Assembly: GCA_035296965.1 (NCBI GenBank)
Contig: DATGZX010000005.1
Location: 1-61,971, forward strand
DNA length: 61,971 nt
DNA from: DATGZX01 sp035296965
GTDB lineage: Bacteria; Planctomycetota; Planctomycetia; Gemmatales; Gemmataceae
Reading direction: 5' to 3'
The position numbers and the translations under genes were made by a program. Under the pieces are notes generated by a model, which was not told the DNA's origin, did not search any database, and worked only from the letters and a program-made list of their open reading frames with translations. How positions within the stretch are numbered: position 1 is the stretch's first letter; each line of letters begins with the position of its first letter. Shown here in pieces: positions 50,959 through 61,202 of the stretch.

Positions 50959-52422
50959 TTATTTTGTCTTGATCAGTGGTGGCACAATCGATGACCCAAC
51001 TTTGGTCTCTTTCACCCAGAGCAGAACCAAGCCCTGCACCTCTCCGCGCTGGTCTTTGTCTTCAATTACAATCTTCTCGCCCAGCTTTGCATTGACAATC
51101 GTATGTATCTTTCTCACACTGAATTGCGTGAAATCCTCGTCGGATCGCTGGAATTCGGACCATGCCGCGGTGATATCAACGCGAACGTTACCATCCTTGC
51201 TACCACTGACGCTAACCTGCTCCGAGATCCCAACCGGCACAGTTCCCATTTCGCCATCGGATTGCCTAAACGGCTCGTCGTGGCCGATGTTAATGATGGC
51301 CACTTCTCCCTCGCGGTTCATTAACTCTGGCCGACTGAGGATCTCACCCTTGCCGTATTTATCGAGGCCAAAGCGATGGGGCAGGGTTTCGCCCTTCGGA
51401 TCGATCTTCACAACCATCAGTTGTATATCGAAGCTCCTTGGCTCTTTCTTTTCGATGCGCACTCCTTGATTGGTGTCTGGCGTTTTCTGAGCGCCGTCGC
51501 CTTTCTTCGGACTTTCCGCTGGCGGCATGGTTTGCTCGCCCGCCAGAGCTCGGTACACACCCGCACCCAGGCCAAGGCCAAGCAAGGCGCCTGCGAGAAC
51601 CGCCACCGTAACGAACCGCAGTTTGCTGATGAGCATTGCCTCTATCCCTCCCCTGGTTAAGTCGGCCACCCTGGCCGAGATCGCTGCCGGGAGCGCCGCG
51701 TGCATTGCCCCGAAGCATGTCGCGGCACCCACCGTCCGAGAAACCAAGACGGCGCTTGGGGACGCCGACGCTGCATTTCGCATGAGCGCCACTGCCAGCG
51801 AAGCACTCGAGAGGACGAGGCCATGCCTGGCCACGCGCTTGGCAAGCATGGCACGCCCCCTTGCCAGGCGGGCCGCCAAGGTCCCTTGCGGCCAGCCCAG
51901 TTGCCTGGCTGCCTCCTTGATCGTGTGATTCCCCAGGTCGCAAAGCAGAATGGGGGCCCTATACTTGGGCGGCAGGTGGGCCAGCTCCTGATCGAGCACC
52001 GGTCGCAGTTGGTCCCAGGGATCCTCCTGCGGAAGCGCTGCGGGCTCCGTCATCCGGACCATTTGCCTTTCCCTGGCGCGCCGCCTGGCGGAGGCTGCTT
52101 TGGCCCTGTGCGCCGTGGTGCGGGCAACGCCATAGAGCCAATTGCCCACCATCGTGCGCGGCACCACCGAGGCCGCCTTGTGCACCAGGACCAGGAAAGT
52201 CGCCTGAAAAGCGTCCTCCGCATCGTGCTGGTGGTGGAGGATGCGCCTGCAGACGCCCAGCACCATCGGGCCGTGCCGCCGGACGAGTGCTTCAAAAGCG
52301 GATTCGTCCTGCCGCAGGATGAACGACTCGAGCAGCTCGGCGTCGGTCATGCCGGCGCCGTCGCGCAACAGGACAGATCTGCGCAAATGGTAAAGGACAG
52401 GGTGGATTCGGCTGGCCGCCAT
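50959..52422 (-). CDS. ECF-type sigma factor with membrane helix and extracytoplasmic domain
   Basis: 487 aa. Region 2 at about 30-100 (HHQHDAEDAFQATFLVLVHKA), region 4 at about 140-200 (LPPKYRAPILLCDLGNHTIKEAARQLGWPQGTLAARLARGR). A membrane helix lies at about 280-300 (VTVAVLAGALLGLGLGAGVYRAL). The C-terminal 170 residues form a soluble extracytoplasmic domain unrelated to WD40 (QLMVVKIDPKGET..., GISEQVSVSGSKDGNVRVDITAAW). Membrane-tethered sigma factors with outer domains are a planctomycete trait. ATG at 52422 follows GGAGGG. No anti-sigma neighbour. Confidence 0.85.
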   Translation of the reverse strand: MAASRIHPVLYHLRRSVLLRDGAGMTDAELLESFILRQDESAFEALVRRHGPMVLGVCRRILHHQHDAEDAFQATFLVLVHKAASVVPRTMVGNWLYGVARTTAHRAKAASARRRARERQMVRMTEPAALPQEDPWDQLRPVLDQELAHLPPKYRAPILLCDLGNHTIKEAARQLGWPQGTLAARLARGRAMLAKRVARHGLVLSSASLAVALMRNAASASPSAVLVSRTVGAATCFGAMHAALPAAISARVADLTRGGIEAMLISKLRFVTVAVLAGALLGLGLGAGVYRALAGEQTMPPAESPKKGDGAQKTPDTNQGVRIEKKEPRSFDIQLMVVKIDPKGETLPHRFGLDKYGKGEILSRPELMNREGEVAIINIGHDEPFRQSDGEMGTVPVGISEQVSVSGSKDGNVRVDITAAWSEFQRSDEDFTQFSVRKIHTIVNAKLGEKIVIEDKDQRGEVQGLVLLWVKETKVGSSIVPPLIKTK

Positions 52423-52480
52423 TAACGCCCTCCATGGCCGACATCGCTGATTGTCTAAATCCTATTCCGACGTGGAGGCC

Positions 52481-52506
52481 AGTTTTATACACTTTTTTTC
52501 GCAACG
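52481..52506 (-). promoter_or_regulatory. A-run motif upstream of the second sigma fusion
   Basis: On the minus strand it reads CGAAAAAAAGTGTATAAAA, about 60-85 bases upstream of the start. A closely similar stretch occurs at the same kind of position upstream of the sigma-WD40 gene (44423-44444). Confidence 0.4.
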
Positions 52507-52632
52507 AAGCCAGATGGGCTCGATGACCTCGGAGTGCCAAGAGTTCGATTCGCGATGCTCCCTGCGCCTTTGGCGTAGGGACCCGTCCAAAGTTATCCTG
52601 CCGGAGCGTCCGATTTTGCAACGCACTTCGCG

Positions 52633-55035
52633 TTAGAGCACGTACCCCAGGATTCCCGCTCGGGTGTTGGTTGTCGGTGAGATTTCGCCCGCAATGGCGA
52701 TGTGGAACAGCTTCCACGCCAACTGATTGGTGAGCCCGGGTACCGGGGCGCCGACGAGCCATTCGGCATTCGTTGTTCTCGTGACCGTCAGCGGCAGCAC
52801 GAAATTCGGATTCTGCTGCAGGTAGAACACCTGGAAGTTGTCGCTCGCAACGCGGTTGAAAGCGAACACATTGACGACGTCGGTTTGGATTACGTTGGGC
52901 GTGCCGTATTCGTTGTGGTTCCTGGGCGTGTCCTCGAAGCGCATGTCAATGAACAGTTGCGGCGCATCGGAGCGATCGGGCATGTTCACGTGTAAAAACA
53001 TGTCATTGCGCAGGATGGTTTGACGAGGTGCCAGAAGACTGCCGCCGCCGGTGTTGGCCGTCAGGGTGCCGATCACGATGTCTGTGTAGTTCCGCAGATA
53101 CGAATTCTCCACCGTGAACGGCATTAGTAGGGTACCCGTTTCGCGGGTATCGCCTGCCTTTGTCGGAGCGATGATGCCGGTCTGCAAATTTTCGAGATCT
53201 GCATTTGTGATTATGGTATTGCGCGTGTAGTAATCGCTGAACCAGATGCCCAGTACGTGCTCGTAGCGATTGGTCAGGGCGGCGGGGTCGCCGATATCTA
53301 CGAAACCATCCAGGACCAGGTTGCTGGTGGGGTAACCGTAGTAGCCGTACTCGTAGACATGCCAGACGGTGAAGTTCTTCACGACGCTCGTGCCAATATT
53401 GATCATGCTGGTACCGGTAGCGCCCAGGTTCCAGATCGTGAGCCCGTTCGGCATGGCCCCGTACGCCTCGTTGCCGGAAAACTCGAGAATACTGGTGCCT
53501 GTCACATTGATCAGGTTGATCACGAAGCCGTAGAAAGCGTTATCCGTGCTGATATTGTTGCGGACGTAGTTGTTCACGCTGTGGAGCCAAAATCCCGTTC
53601 CCGTCCGGCCATAGCCCGTGGTTTGGTTGTCTGTGGTTTCATTGCCTCTGGTGCCGCTGATCCGCATGGCGAAGTTGTTTTGAATGACGTTGCCCGATTC
53701 GGTGCCGTTCTCAACCGCGAAGCCGGCGCCCGCCATGTTGTAGACGATATTGCTGTCGAGCAGGCCGTTGTTGCTCGTATCGATCGTCATGCCCCACTTG
53801 TAGAGCACGGTAGTCTGGTTGTCGCTGACGACGTTGCCGATCGAGGTGAACTGGTAGCCGTCCGCCTGCGGCGTTGTCGGCCCGGCGAGACTGGCAAAAT
53901 CCAAGGCATAGCGATCGTCCTGATTGGTGCCGATGTGGGCAACGCCGCCACTGCTGTTGAAGGTGGTGTTGTCCAACGCCTTGATGGTCGTCCGCCCCAT
54001 ATCGGTGAAGTCTGCGTATTGGATATCGACATTGGCGTTGCCGGTGAACACCGCATAGCCCCGCGTTCCTTGCGGCTTTTCCGACGCGAAGATGATATTG
54101 CGAGTCAGGTCGGCCACCTGAGGAAGATAACGAAGTGCCCCGCTGGCGTCCCGCGCGCCTAAATGATCGAATTGAAGGGGCTTGGTCAGGGTCACCACGT
54201 TGCCGTTCACGGAAGCAATCGTCAACGTTTCCCACTGCGGGACAAAATCGCTGCCAGTTTGCGTGTCCAACAATTGCCGGGTATCCGGGAGGACCAATCG
54301 ATCGCCAGGCATCCATCCGGAAGGGGCTTGCGCCAGCGTGAGCGTCGTATCTCCCGCATGAGCCTCGGTGGCTAACGTCACGTACGCGGTCTTGGCGCTG
54401 CCCTGGATCGAGACGGTGCCCAGGCCGATGAATGACGTGCCGAACTGACTGGGATCGATGGCAGTATTGATGGCCTGGTTCGAGATGAAGATAGTCGCGC
54501 TGACGTTGGCCGCAATGGGGCTGGCCGCCGTGCCGACGGTCAGCACGGCGTTGGGCAATACCAGCAAATTGCCCACGTACATCACCGTGTTGATGCTGGG
54601 CCGCCACATGAGATTTCCGCCGGCTTGCACTTCCACGGTGTTCAGATGAGCTGTGCTCGCGACATCGTAGGTCACCGTGGTATTGGGGCTGATGTCGACG
54701 ATGTCGCCGGTCGCGGGCACTCTGCCCAGTGACCAGGTGTTGGGGTTGGACCACGCACCCGAGGCAACGCTCCTAATTGTCGGGTTGGCTCCAAAATCGG
54801 GAATTGCGCCGAAGGCAGTTCGAATGACCGCCGGCGGTGAATTGCTGGGCAGATCGCGATACAAGCTCGCGACAAACTCGGTGCTCGCTGCGTCGGTCGG
54901 CATCACTCCGGAGCTCAGGAGCTGCCGTTCCTCTAGAGGCTCCAAGCTCAACCGCGGCTTCCTCGCGCAATTTCTTGCCGCAGCTTTTCTGCTCCGCCCA
55001 CGCAACCTTGAAAGCAAGAACGGCACCGGAACCAT
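52633..55035 (-). CDS. Secreted G8-domain beta-helix protein with planctomycete N-terminal motif
   Basis: About 800 aa. Residues 20-30 are LSLEPLEERQLLS, a motif shared by many planctomycete surface or extracellular proteins. From about 85 a G8-like domain (ASGAWSNPNTWSLGRVPATGDIV, HLNTVEVQAGG) is followed by a long right-handed parallel beta-helix region rich in Asn/Thr/Gly rungs (NSSGGVAHIGTNQDD, DNAFYGFVINLINVTGTS). G8 proteins often bind or cleave polysaccharides; no catalytic site can be fixed. The ATG at 55035 with CAAGGAG is preferred over ATG 55089. Confidence 0.8.
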   Translation of the reverse strand: MVPVPFLLSRLRGRSRKAAARNCARKPRLSLEPLEERQLLSSGVMPTDAASTEFVASLYRDLPSNSPPAVIRTAFGAIPDFGANPTIRSVASGAWSNPNTWSLGRVPATGDIVDISPNTTVTYDVASTAHLNTVEVQAGGNLMWRPSINTVMYVGNLLVLPNAVLTVGTAASPIAANVSATIFISNQAINTAIDPSQFGTSFIGLGTVSIQGSAKTAYVTLATEAHAGDTTLTLAQAPSGWMPGDRLVLPDTRQLLDTQTGSDFVPQWETLTIASVNGNVVTLTKPLQFDHLGARDASGALRYLPQVADLTRNIIFASEKPQGTRGYAVFTGNANVDIQYADFTDMGRTTIKALDNTTFNSSGGVAHIGTNQDDRYALDFASLAGPTTPQADGYQFTSIGNVVSDNQTTVLYKWGMTIDTSNNGLLDSNIVYNMAGAGFAVENGTESGNVIQNNFAMRISGTRGNETTDNQTTGYGRTGTGFWLHSVNNYVRNNISTDNAFYGFVINLINVTGTSILEFSGNEAYGAMPNGLTIWNLGATGTSMINIGTSVVKNFTVWHVYEYGYYGYPTSNLVLDGFVDIGDPAALTNRYEHVLGIWFSDYYTRNTIITNADLENLQTGIIAPTKAGDTRETGTLLMPFTVENSYLRNYTDIVIGTLTANTGGGSLLAPRQTILRNDMFLHVNMPDRSDAPQLFIDMRFEDTPRNHNEYGTPNVIQTDVVNVFAFNRVASDNFQVFYLQQNPNFVLPLTVTRTTNAEWLVGAPVPGLTNQLAWKLFHIAIAGEISPTTNTRAGILGYVL

Positions 55036-55883
55036 GCCCCACTCCTTGTGCCCATGAAAAGTGCACGGGAACGCATCATTGCGCAGCATCTCACTGGACA
55101 AGCTGAGACTGCGGCAAGCTCAACACCCAGCAAATAAGCGGGCACCGCTGACGGTCGGAGCATCAGCCTTTTGCGCTCGCGTGGCGCTGGCTCACCTTAC
55201 GCTCGTGCAGTGCGGGCGTCTTGCAAAGGACGGATGGTTCCAAAAGGACGCGATTGCGCATCTCCGGAGAGCGTGCGAACCGCAGCAGACGGGTGCGGAC
55301 ACGATCATAAGCTCACTGATCGGAACTACAGAGGCGGTTGCCAATCGCGAGTCGTTTTAACTTATGCCAGCAGATTCAATTTGTCAAACTGGCAAGAACG
55401 ATTCTGGAGAATGATTCATTCCCGAGAAGAAAAGAGTTCCAGGACGGTCTGCGCTGCTGGGACGGTAGATGCTCGCCACGTTGTTCCAGGAAAGAGCCCA
55501 CAGACCCCAAACCCCCCGAAGCCGTAAGATCCCCCTGGTCAATTCCTGTACAGTTGGTGGAGACAGCCTATATCTGGTCAATTTTTGACCAAGACCGGCG
55601 CTCGAGGCGACGAGCCTCATGCCTACGCGGTTCACCTTTTTCCGCGGTTTTTGGCGCGTCCGCATGCAAAGTCTGTACACCTGACCATGCCTGGAACTCA
55701 CCGGATGGGAATTTGGCACTGGAAGTGCTTTCCCATGCGAGCGTCGGGGATGCCAACCGGAAATATGCCGCAAGCCAGGCAGGAATGGCATGGCGGCAAG
55801 GAACGCGCAGACTCCAGGGAATCATCAATCGCAATACCACCCCTAATATCCTGTTATCGACTTCGTTCTGAGAGAGTCAGGCA
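55036..55883. other. Intergenic region, no convincing gene
   Basis: About 850 bases between the divergent G8 protein and efflux pump genes. Open frames on both strands translate to Arg/Ser-rich shadow-type sequence. Promoters for both genes must lie here; no clear repeat was found. Confidence 0.5.
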
Positions 55884-58800
55884 ATGGTTCGCAAGCTTAT
55901 CGAATGGGCTCTCAACAATCCACTGGTCGTGGTGTTGTTGGCGGTCGCACTAGCGGGGTTCGGCGGCTATGCCTTCTGGCGTGTCAATGTCGAGGCCTAC
56001 CCCGACCCGGCACCGGCTATCATCGAAGTCGTCGCGCAGTTTCCAGGCGCCTCGGCGGAAGAGGTGGAACGCCAGGTCACCATTCCTCTGGAGGTAACCT
56101 TCGCCGGCATGCGCGGCTTAAAGGCCATTCGCAGCCAGTCCCTCTATGGGCTGAGCGACCTGAAGATGAGCTGGCAATATGGCAGCGAGTTCACCTATGA
56201 GGCCGCCCGGCAGGAAGTCATCAATCGACTGGCCACGATCAGCCAGCCGCTGCCCAACGGTGTGACACCGGTCATCTCCCCGGAGTCGCCGACGGGTGAG
56301 ATTTACCGCTACATCTTGAAATCCCCCAAGGATGCCGCCGGCCGCGAGGTGTACACGCTGAACGACCTCAAGGCGCTTCAAGACTGGGTGCTCGAACGCG
56401 AATTTCGTACGGTGCCGCGTATTGTAGACGTCACCAGCTTCGGGGGGACCGTCCGCCGGTATGAAATCCAGCCCGACCCGGACCGTCTGCGGCGCTACGG
56501 AATCACGCTGCCCCAGCTTCAGGCAGCGCTCACCAATAGCAATGCCACCGTGGGCGGCGACTACGTGAATCAGGGCCAGGTCGCCATGACCGTGCGCAGC
56601 GTCGGTCTTTTTGGCGGCGGCGTCGACCCAGTGAACAGAGTTTTGGGATTGAAGAATCCTTGGGCAGCCTCTTCCCTCCTTCGCGCCGAAGAGCAACGCC
56701 GCATCGGCGACATCCGCCACCTCGTGATTGCCTCGGTCAATAATCAGCCCGTGCGCGTCGAGGATGTGGTCGAGGGTGGTCGAGTCTCCCCAGGCCAGCC
56801 ATCCACGCATGGTGTAGTCGTCAGCAACCAGACTCGACTGGGACGGATCGGCTACTGGAAAGCGGATCAGGAGCGGCCGTCGGGTTCGCCTCTGTCTCTC
56901 GCTGACGTGGGGCACGACGAAGACGACAAGGTTCAATGCATTGTCCTGTTGCGCAAGAACGAGGACACGCTTCCTGCTCTCAAGGACGTGCAAGCCAAGG
57001 TCAAGGAGCTGAATAATCCTGCCTCTGGGCGCATGCTCCCGGGTGTTGAACTCGAGCCTTATTACGATCGTGAGGAGCTGCTGCATATCACGACGGAAAC
57101 CGTTCGCGAGAACCTCCTGGTTGGCATGATCCTGGTGACGCTGATCCTTTTTCTGTTTCTGAGCGACGTGCGCACCGCGCTGATTGTGGCCATCAACATC
57201 CCGCTGGCGCTGCTCTTTGCCTTCGCCGTGCTGTTCGTGCGTGGCAAATCGGCCAACCTGCTGTCGATCGGCGCTGTGGACTTCGGGATCATCGTCGATT
57301 CCACCGTCATCATTGCGGAGAACATCTACCGTTACATATCGAGCGGCGAGAGTGCTCATTTGCCGCTCAAGGAGCGCATCCTGCGCTCGACGCGGGAGAT
57401 CGACCGCGCCTTGCTTTTTTCGACCCTCATCATGGTCTGCGCATTCCTTCCTCTTTTCACCATGACAGGGCCGGAGGGCCAACTTTTCGGCCCCATGTCG
57501 CAGACGTATGCCTTCTCCCTGGGTGGGGCATTGCTGCTGGCGATGACGCTCACTCCGGTGCTGTGCCTCCTTTTCTTCAAGAAGCTCAAGGAAACGCGCG
57601 ATAATTTCCTGGTTCGTTTCATGAAGAGCCGCTACCTTTGGCAGGTCAATGTCTGCTTGAAGTATCGCTGGGCGACAGTCATTTTCATGGGATCACTCAT
57701 CGCGGCGACGGCAATACTGATTCCATTCCTGGGCCGCGAATTCATGCCCGAGCTGGAAGAAGGCAACCTGTGGATTCGGGGAACGGCTCCTCTCAACACG
57801 ACGCTGGAGCGCCAGGTCCAGCTTTCCAAGCATGCGCGAGGCATCATGGCCGGCTATCCGGAAGTGGAGTCGATTGTGGCCCAGCTGGGCCGACCCGATG
57901 ATGGCACCGACACGGGCGGCTTTTTCAATAGCGAGTACTTTGTGCCGTTGCGGCCCGAAAAAGACTGGCCCAAGTTGGTGCAACAAACCGGCTGGCGGCG
58001 CTGGCTCTTCGGTTCGACGCGGACACGGACCAAGCAAGAACTCGTCGATGCTATGAACTCGGAGTTGGAGGCAAAGCTTCCCGGCGTTGTCTGGAACTTC
58101 TCCCAGAATATCCGGGATAATGTGATGGAGGCGCTGTCCGGCATCAAGGGCGACAACTCCATCAAAATATTCGGTCCGGACCTCGACCAGCTCGAAACTC
58201 TGGCCGCCAAGGCCAAGAACATTTTGCAAGGCATCCAGGGAATCGAAAACGTGGGGGTCTTCCACATCCGCGGCCAGTCGCACCTGGAGTTCCGAGTCGA
58301 TCCGGCAAAGTGCGAGAGGTGGGGCGTGAGCACGGCGGACGTAAACAACGTGGTGAGCAGCGCCCTCGGCGCCAAGGCGATGTCCAGCATGGTCGAAGGC
58401 GAAAAACTCTTCGATATTTCCATCCGCTGGCCCAAATGGCGGCGCGGCAGCGAGACGACAATCCTCGACATCCCTGTCGACATCATCAATAACACGATCG
58501 TGCAGAGCCAGGGCCCGGGGCCTGTTCCATCCGCGTTCGGGACCAGCGTGGCAAGGCCTTCCACCAAAGGCGCGCTCGCCGACACCTCGAATCCGATCAG
58601 CAACACGCCGAGGCTCCGGCTGCGCGATTTGGTGTCACCCGTAGGTGACGATGGCGCGCCCGACCTCAACGGCCAGTTCGAGCGTCATGGCGCGTCGGAC
58701 ATCTACCGCGAGAACGGCAAGCGCATGATTGCCATCAAATTCAGCGTGCGCGGCCGCGACCTAGGCAGCGCTGTCGATGATGCACGCACCCAAACCAAGG

Positions 58801-59384
58801 AACTTTTCCAATCACCCTACCGGGCGGTCTGGAGCGGCGAGTTCGAGGAAATGGAAGATGCCGAGAGCCGCCTGCTGATCATCATTCCGCTCGCGTTGGG
58901 CTTGATCTTCGTATTGCTGTATACCGCGTTCGGGTCATTGCTTGACGCGGTGGTCGTTTTCAGCAATGTCTTTGCCCTGGCAATCGGCGGTTTCTGGGCA
59001 CTGTTCATAACCAATACCAACTTCAGCATTTCAGCCGCCGTCGGATTTGTCTCGCTCTTCGGCGTGGCCATCATGGATGGGCTCCTGATGATCTCCTATT
59101 TCAACGCTCTGCGGGCCCGGGGAGCGCCTCTGCACGAGGCGATCATGGAAGGGGCAGCCAAGCGCGTACGTCCGGTGATGATGACCGCGCTGACGGCTTT
59201 GCTGGGCCTGCTGCCGGCTGCCATGTCCACGCGCATCGGCTCGCAGACGCAACGGCCCCTGGCCATCGTCGTCGTAGGCGGCATGATCACAACCCTGCTC
59301 TTGACCCGCTACTTGATGCCCGTGCTCTACAGTTTCTACGGCCACCGCGAACCTCCTGCCGGATCCGGCGAAATGGCGCATTGA
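55884..59384 (+). CDS. RND efflux transporter (HME/CusA-CzcA-like permease)
   Basis: 1166 aa, the length expected for a 12-helix RND pump. The first helix (NNPLVVVLLAVALAGFGGYAFW) and the EAYPDPAPAIIEVVAQFPGASAEEVERQVTIPLE porter motif are diagnostic of heavy-metal RND members. The TM4 motif GAVDFGIIVDSTVIIAEN has the proton-relay Asp. It carries the two large periplasmic loops and a second helix block (LLIIIPLALGLIFVLLYTAFGSLLDA...). Substrate could be metal ions or organic compounds; the family assignment is by N-terminal features. No membrane fusion protein or outer-membrane factor gene is adjacent, although HlyD-type proteins occur at 26-33 kb. Confidence 0.9.
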   Translation: MVRKLIEWALNNPLVVVLLAVALAGFGGYAFWRVNVEAYPDPAPAIIEVVAQFPGASAEEVERQVTIPLEVTFAGMRGLKAIRSQSLYGLSDLKMSWQYGSEFTYEAARQEVINRLATISQPLPNGVTPVISPESPTGEIYRYILKSPKDAAGREVYTLNDLKALQDWVLEREFRTVPRIVDVTSFGGTVRRYEIQPDPDRLRRYGITLPQLQAALTNSNATVGGDYVNQGQVAMTVRSVGLFGGGVDPVNRVLGLKNPWAASSLLRAEEQRRIGDIRHLVIASVNNQPVRVEDVVEGGRVSPGQPSTHGVVVSNQTRLGRIGYWKADQERPSGSPLSLADVGHDEDDKVQCIVLLRKNEDTLPALKDVQAKVKELNNPASGRMLPGVELEPYYDREELLHITTETVRENLLVGMILVTLILFLFLSDVRTALIVAINIPLALLFAFAVLFVRGKSANLLSIGAVDFGIIVDSTVIIAENIYRYISSGESAHLPLKERILRSTREIDRALLFSTLIMVCAFLPLFTMTGPEGQLFGPMSQTYAFSLGGALLLAMTLTPVLCLLFFKKLKETRDNFLVRFMKSRYLWQVNVCLKYRWATVIFMGSLIAATAILIPFLGREFMPELEEGNLWIRGTAPLNTTLERQVQLSKHARGIMAGYPEVESIVAQLGRPDDGTDTGGFFNSEYFVPLRPEKDWPKLVQQTGWRRWLFGSTRTRTKQELVDAMNSELEAKLPGVVWNFSQNIRDNVMEALSGIKGDNSIKIFGPDLDQLETLAAKAKNILQGIQGIENVGVFHIRGQSHLEFRVDPAKCERWGVSTADVNNVVSSALGAKAMSSMVEGEKLFDISIRWPKWRRGSETTILDIPVDIINNTIVQSQGPGPVPSAFGTSVARPSTKGALADTSNPISNTPRLRLRDLVSPVGDDGAPDLNGQFERHGASDIYRENGKRMIAIKFSVRGRDLGSAVDDARTQTKELFQSPYRAVWSGEFEEMEDAESRLLIIIPLALGLIFVLLYTAFGSLLDAVVVFSNVFALAIGGFWALFITNTNFSISAAVGFVSLFGVAIMDGLLMISYFNALRARGAPLHEAIMEGAAKRVRPVMMTALTALLGLLPAAMSTRIGSQTQRPLAIVVVGGMITTLLLTRYLMPVLYSFYGHREPPAGSGEMAH

Positions 59385-59399
59385 CGGCTGGAAGTCTTA

Positions 59400-59430
59400 C
59401 CCGGAGTGCGCTGCCGCGACTCCGGGCTTT
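59400..59430 (+). terminator. Intrinsic terminator after the RND gene
   Basis: CCCGGAGT and ACTCCGGG, 11 bases apart, followed by CTTTGGG, 16 bases after the stop codon. A weak T run; the stem is eight base pairs. Confidence 0.55.
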
Positions 59431-59702
59431 GGGCTGCAACGCCTTCGGCGTAGGGCCCCGTCGACATGGTTCCCGCCTGCCGGCAGGCCCGGTCTCGTGG
59501 CCGAGCGATCTCTCGAGCCGCGCAGAATCTCGAACCTCCCGATCCCAAGAAATGCCGCTGGAACCGCCTCTGCCCTTCGATTAGACTGACGCCTGCCATC
59601 CGGCTCAGTTAGGCGCCCAAAGTGTTCGACCCGGGCCACCTTCCCGTACCGGAACCGGGCTGCCTGGTGTTCCCATTGAGCATCCCCTTTGAGGGAGAAA
59701 AC

Positions 59703-61112
59703 ATGCGAAATCCCCGGAAGGCTAGCGGCTCGACGGGCATTCATTGGTTTGGGATCCTCCTTGTCGCTTGGGGCTGTAGTCTACAGGTTGGCTCAGCGTT
59801 TCCACAGGCGGACCCTGCTCGGGAGGAACCATCTGGTCCCGTAGACCGCTCATTGACACCCGAGGAATACGTCAAGCTTGGCCTCCCAGGGCATGAGAAG
59901 GCCTGGTCTACGGCGGAAATGGTCGCAGCGAGCAAGGCGTTGGCCGCGCTCGCCCAGAAGGAGCCTCAGTCCCTACCCAGGTACCAAAGCAAGCGCTCCG
60001 GCCAGGTTTTTGCACGAATTACTGCAGCGGAAAACCTCGCTCCCTTCAGGGACCAGTCTCCACCAATTCGTCCTCGGCTGGCGCAGGCGATTGAGTTCGG
60101 GCGGGCCGCCAATAACATCATGAAATTGTACGCGGAGGCATTCCAGCGTGGTTTTGTCGGTGGCAGCGACATGGCCGAACTCCTGGCGATGGATCTGCGC
60201 AATGCGGTGGCGCTTACCCGGCTTGCCCGGGAGCTTATTCCAACGATCCAGAAAGATGATCCCAAGTACCTGGCACGCATGGAGGGCCTTGCAATCATGC
60301 GCCGCGGGCTGGCAACCACGTTCTCCGGCGTCCTCATTACGCTGACGGAACGGCCACCCTACAGCGCCCAAGACTTGAGGCGGCTCCTGGCCACGATGCA
60401 GGAGACCCTGCCGCTGCTGGCACAGGAACTTGTCCCCGAACATCGTCGGGTAGTGGTGGCCCGCTTGCAGGCGCTGGAGACCGACCCGCGACTCAGCGAC
60501 CTTCGTGCGGAGGTGAAATCGCTTTCCAAGAGTGTGCTAGACGCAGTTGCGAAAGCGGGGAAAGCAGACAGCGACCGGCCGGGGCTCAGGCTAGAAGACC
60601 TGAAGAAGCTCGGCATCACGATGCATCGGTCACAAACGGGCGACCCGGACGCATCGGGTTGGTGCCTGGCGCGCTCCACCGGCGGCCACTTCACTGTCAT
60701 GCTGCCGGGACGATTCAACGATTCCATGCAGACAGGCAAGGCAGACGACGGCGTGGACCTGGTCTCGCACGCCCTGGCCACAACCACCCTGGAGGGAGCA
60801 AAATTCATGGTTTTCGCGGTAATTCGACCGGACCGGAAATTTCCTTCCTCCGGGCTCGACAAGCTAGCACAGAACTTGAAGAAGCAAGGAAGCGAGGTTG
60901 AGCTAAGCAAGGTTCAAATGGCAGGCCTGCCAGCCGCGGAGCTGAAAGTCAAAGGGCCCGACAACTCAGCCGTGATGCGTTCTTTCCAGGCAGGCGACAC
61001 GCAGTACATGCTGATGGTCGAATATCCGTCCATACCGCTGGGGGACCTCATTACGAAATCGACAAAGAAGTTCTTCGAATCATTTACCCTTCCGCCGGAG
61101 CCGAAGAAGTGA
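59703..61112 (+). CDS. Secreted hypothetical protein
   Basis: About 469 aa. ATG at 59703 behind GAGGGAGAAAAC, signal peptide to about residue 34 (WFGILLVAWGCSLQVGSAFP). The next about 260 residues are alpha-helical (LAQAIEFGRAANNIMKLYAEAFQRG; MQETLPLLAQELVPEHRRVVVARL). The C-terminal third is a beta-rich domain (TGGHFTVMLPGRFNDSMQ, MVFAVIRPDRKFPSSG, DTQYMLMVEYPSIPLGD). No enzyme motif is seen. A similar two-part exported organisation is common in planctomycetes. It may belong with the RND pump region, but no operon is visible. Confidence 0.7.
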   Translation: MRNPRKASGSTGIHWFGILLVAWGCSLQVGSAFPQADPAREEPSGPVDRSLTPEEYVKLGLPGHEKAWSTAEMVAASKALAALAQKEPQSLPRYQSKRSGQVFARITAAENLAPFRDQSPPIRPRLAQAIEFGRAANNIMKLYAEAFQRGFVGGSDMAELLAMDLRNAVALTRLARELIPTIQKDDPKYLARMEGLAIMRRGLATTFSGVLITLTERPPYSAQDLRRLLATMQETLPLLAQELVPEHRRVVVARLQALETDPRLSDLRAEVKSLSKSVLDAVAKAGKADSDRPGLRLEDLKKLGITMHRSQTGDPDASGWCLARSTGGHFTVMLPGRFNDSMQTGKADDGVDLVSHALATTTLEGAKFMVFAVIRPDRKFPSSGLDKLAQNLKKQGSEVELSKVQMAGLPAAELKVKGPDNSAVMRSFQAGDTQYMLMVEYPSIPLGDLITKSTKKFFESFTLPPEPKK

Positions 61113-61202
61113 TGCCTTCCTAGCGCGAAGTGTGCACTGGGCCCAACTGCCACGGATCTGGGCCTTCATGTCTCTGCTAACCGGCGACTTTGGAGGACAG
61201 CC

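Noticed and set aside
55338..55871. 177-aa plus-strand frame before the RND gene
   Set aside because: No ribosome site, no family and shadow-type composition.
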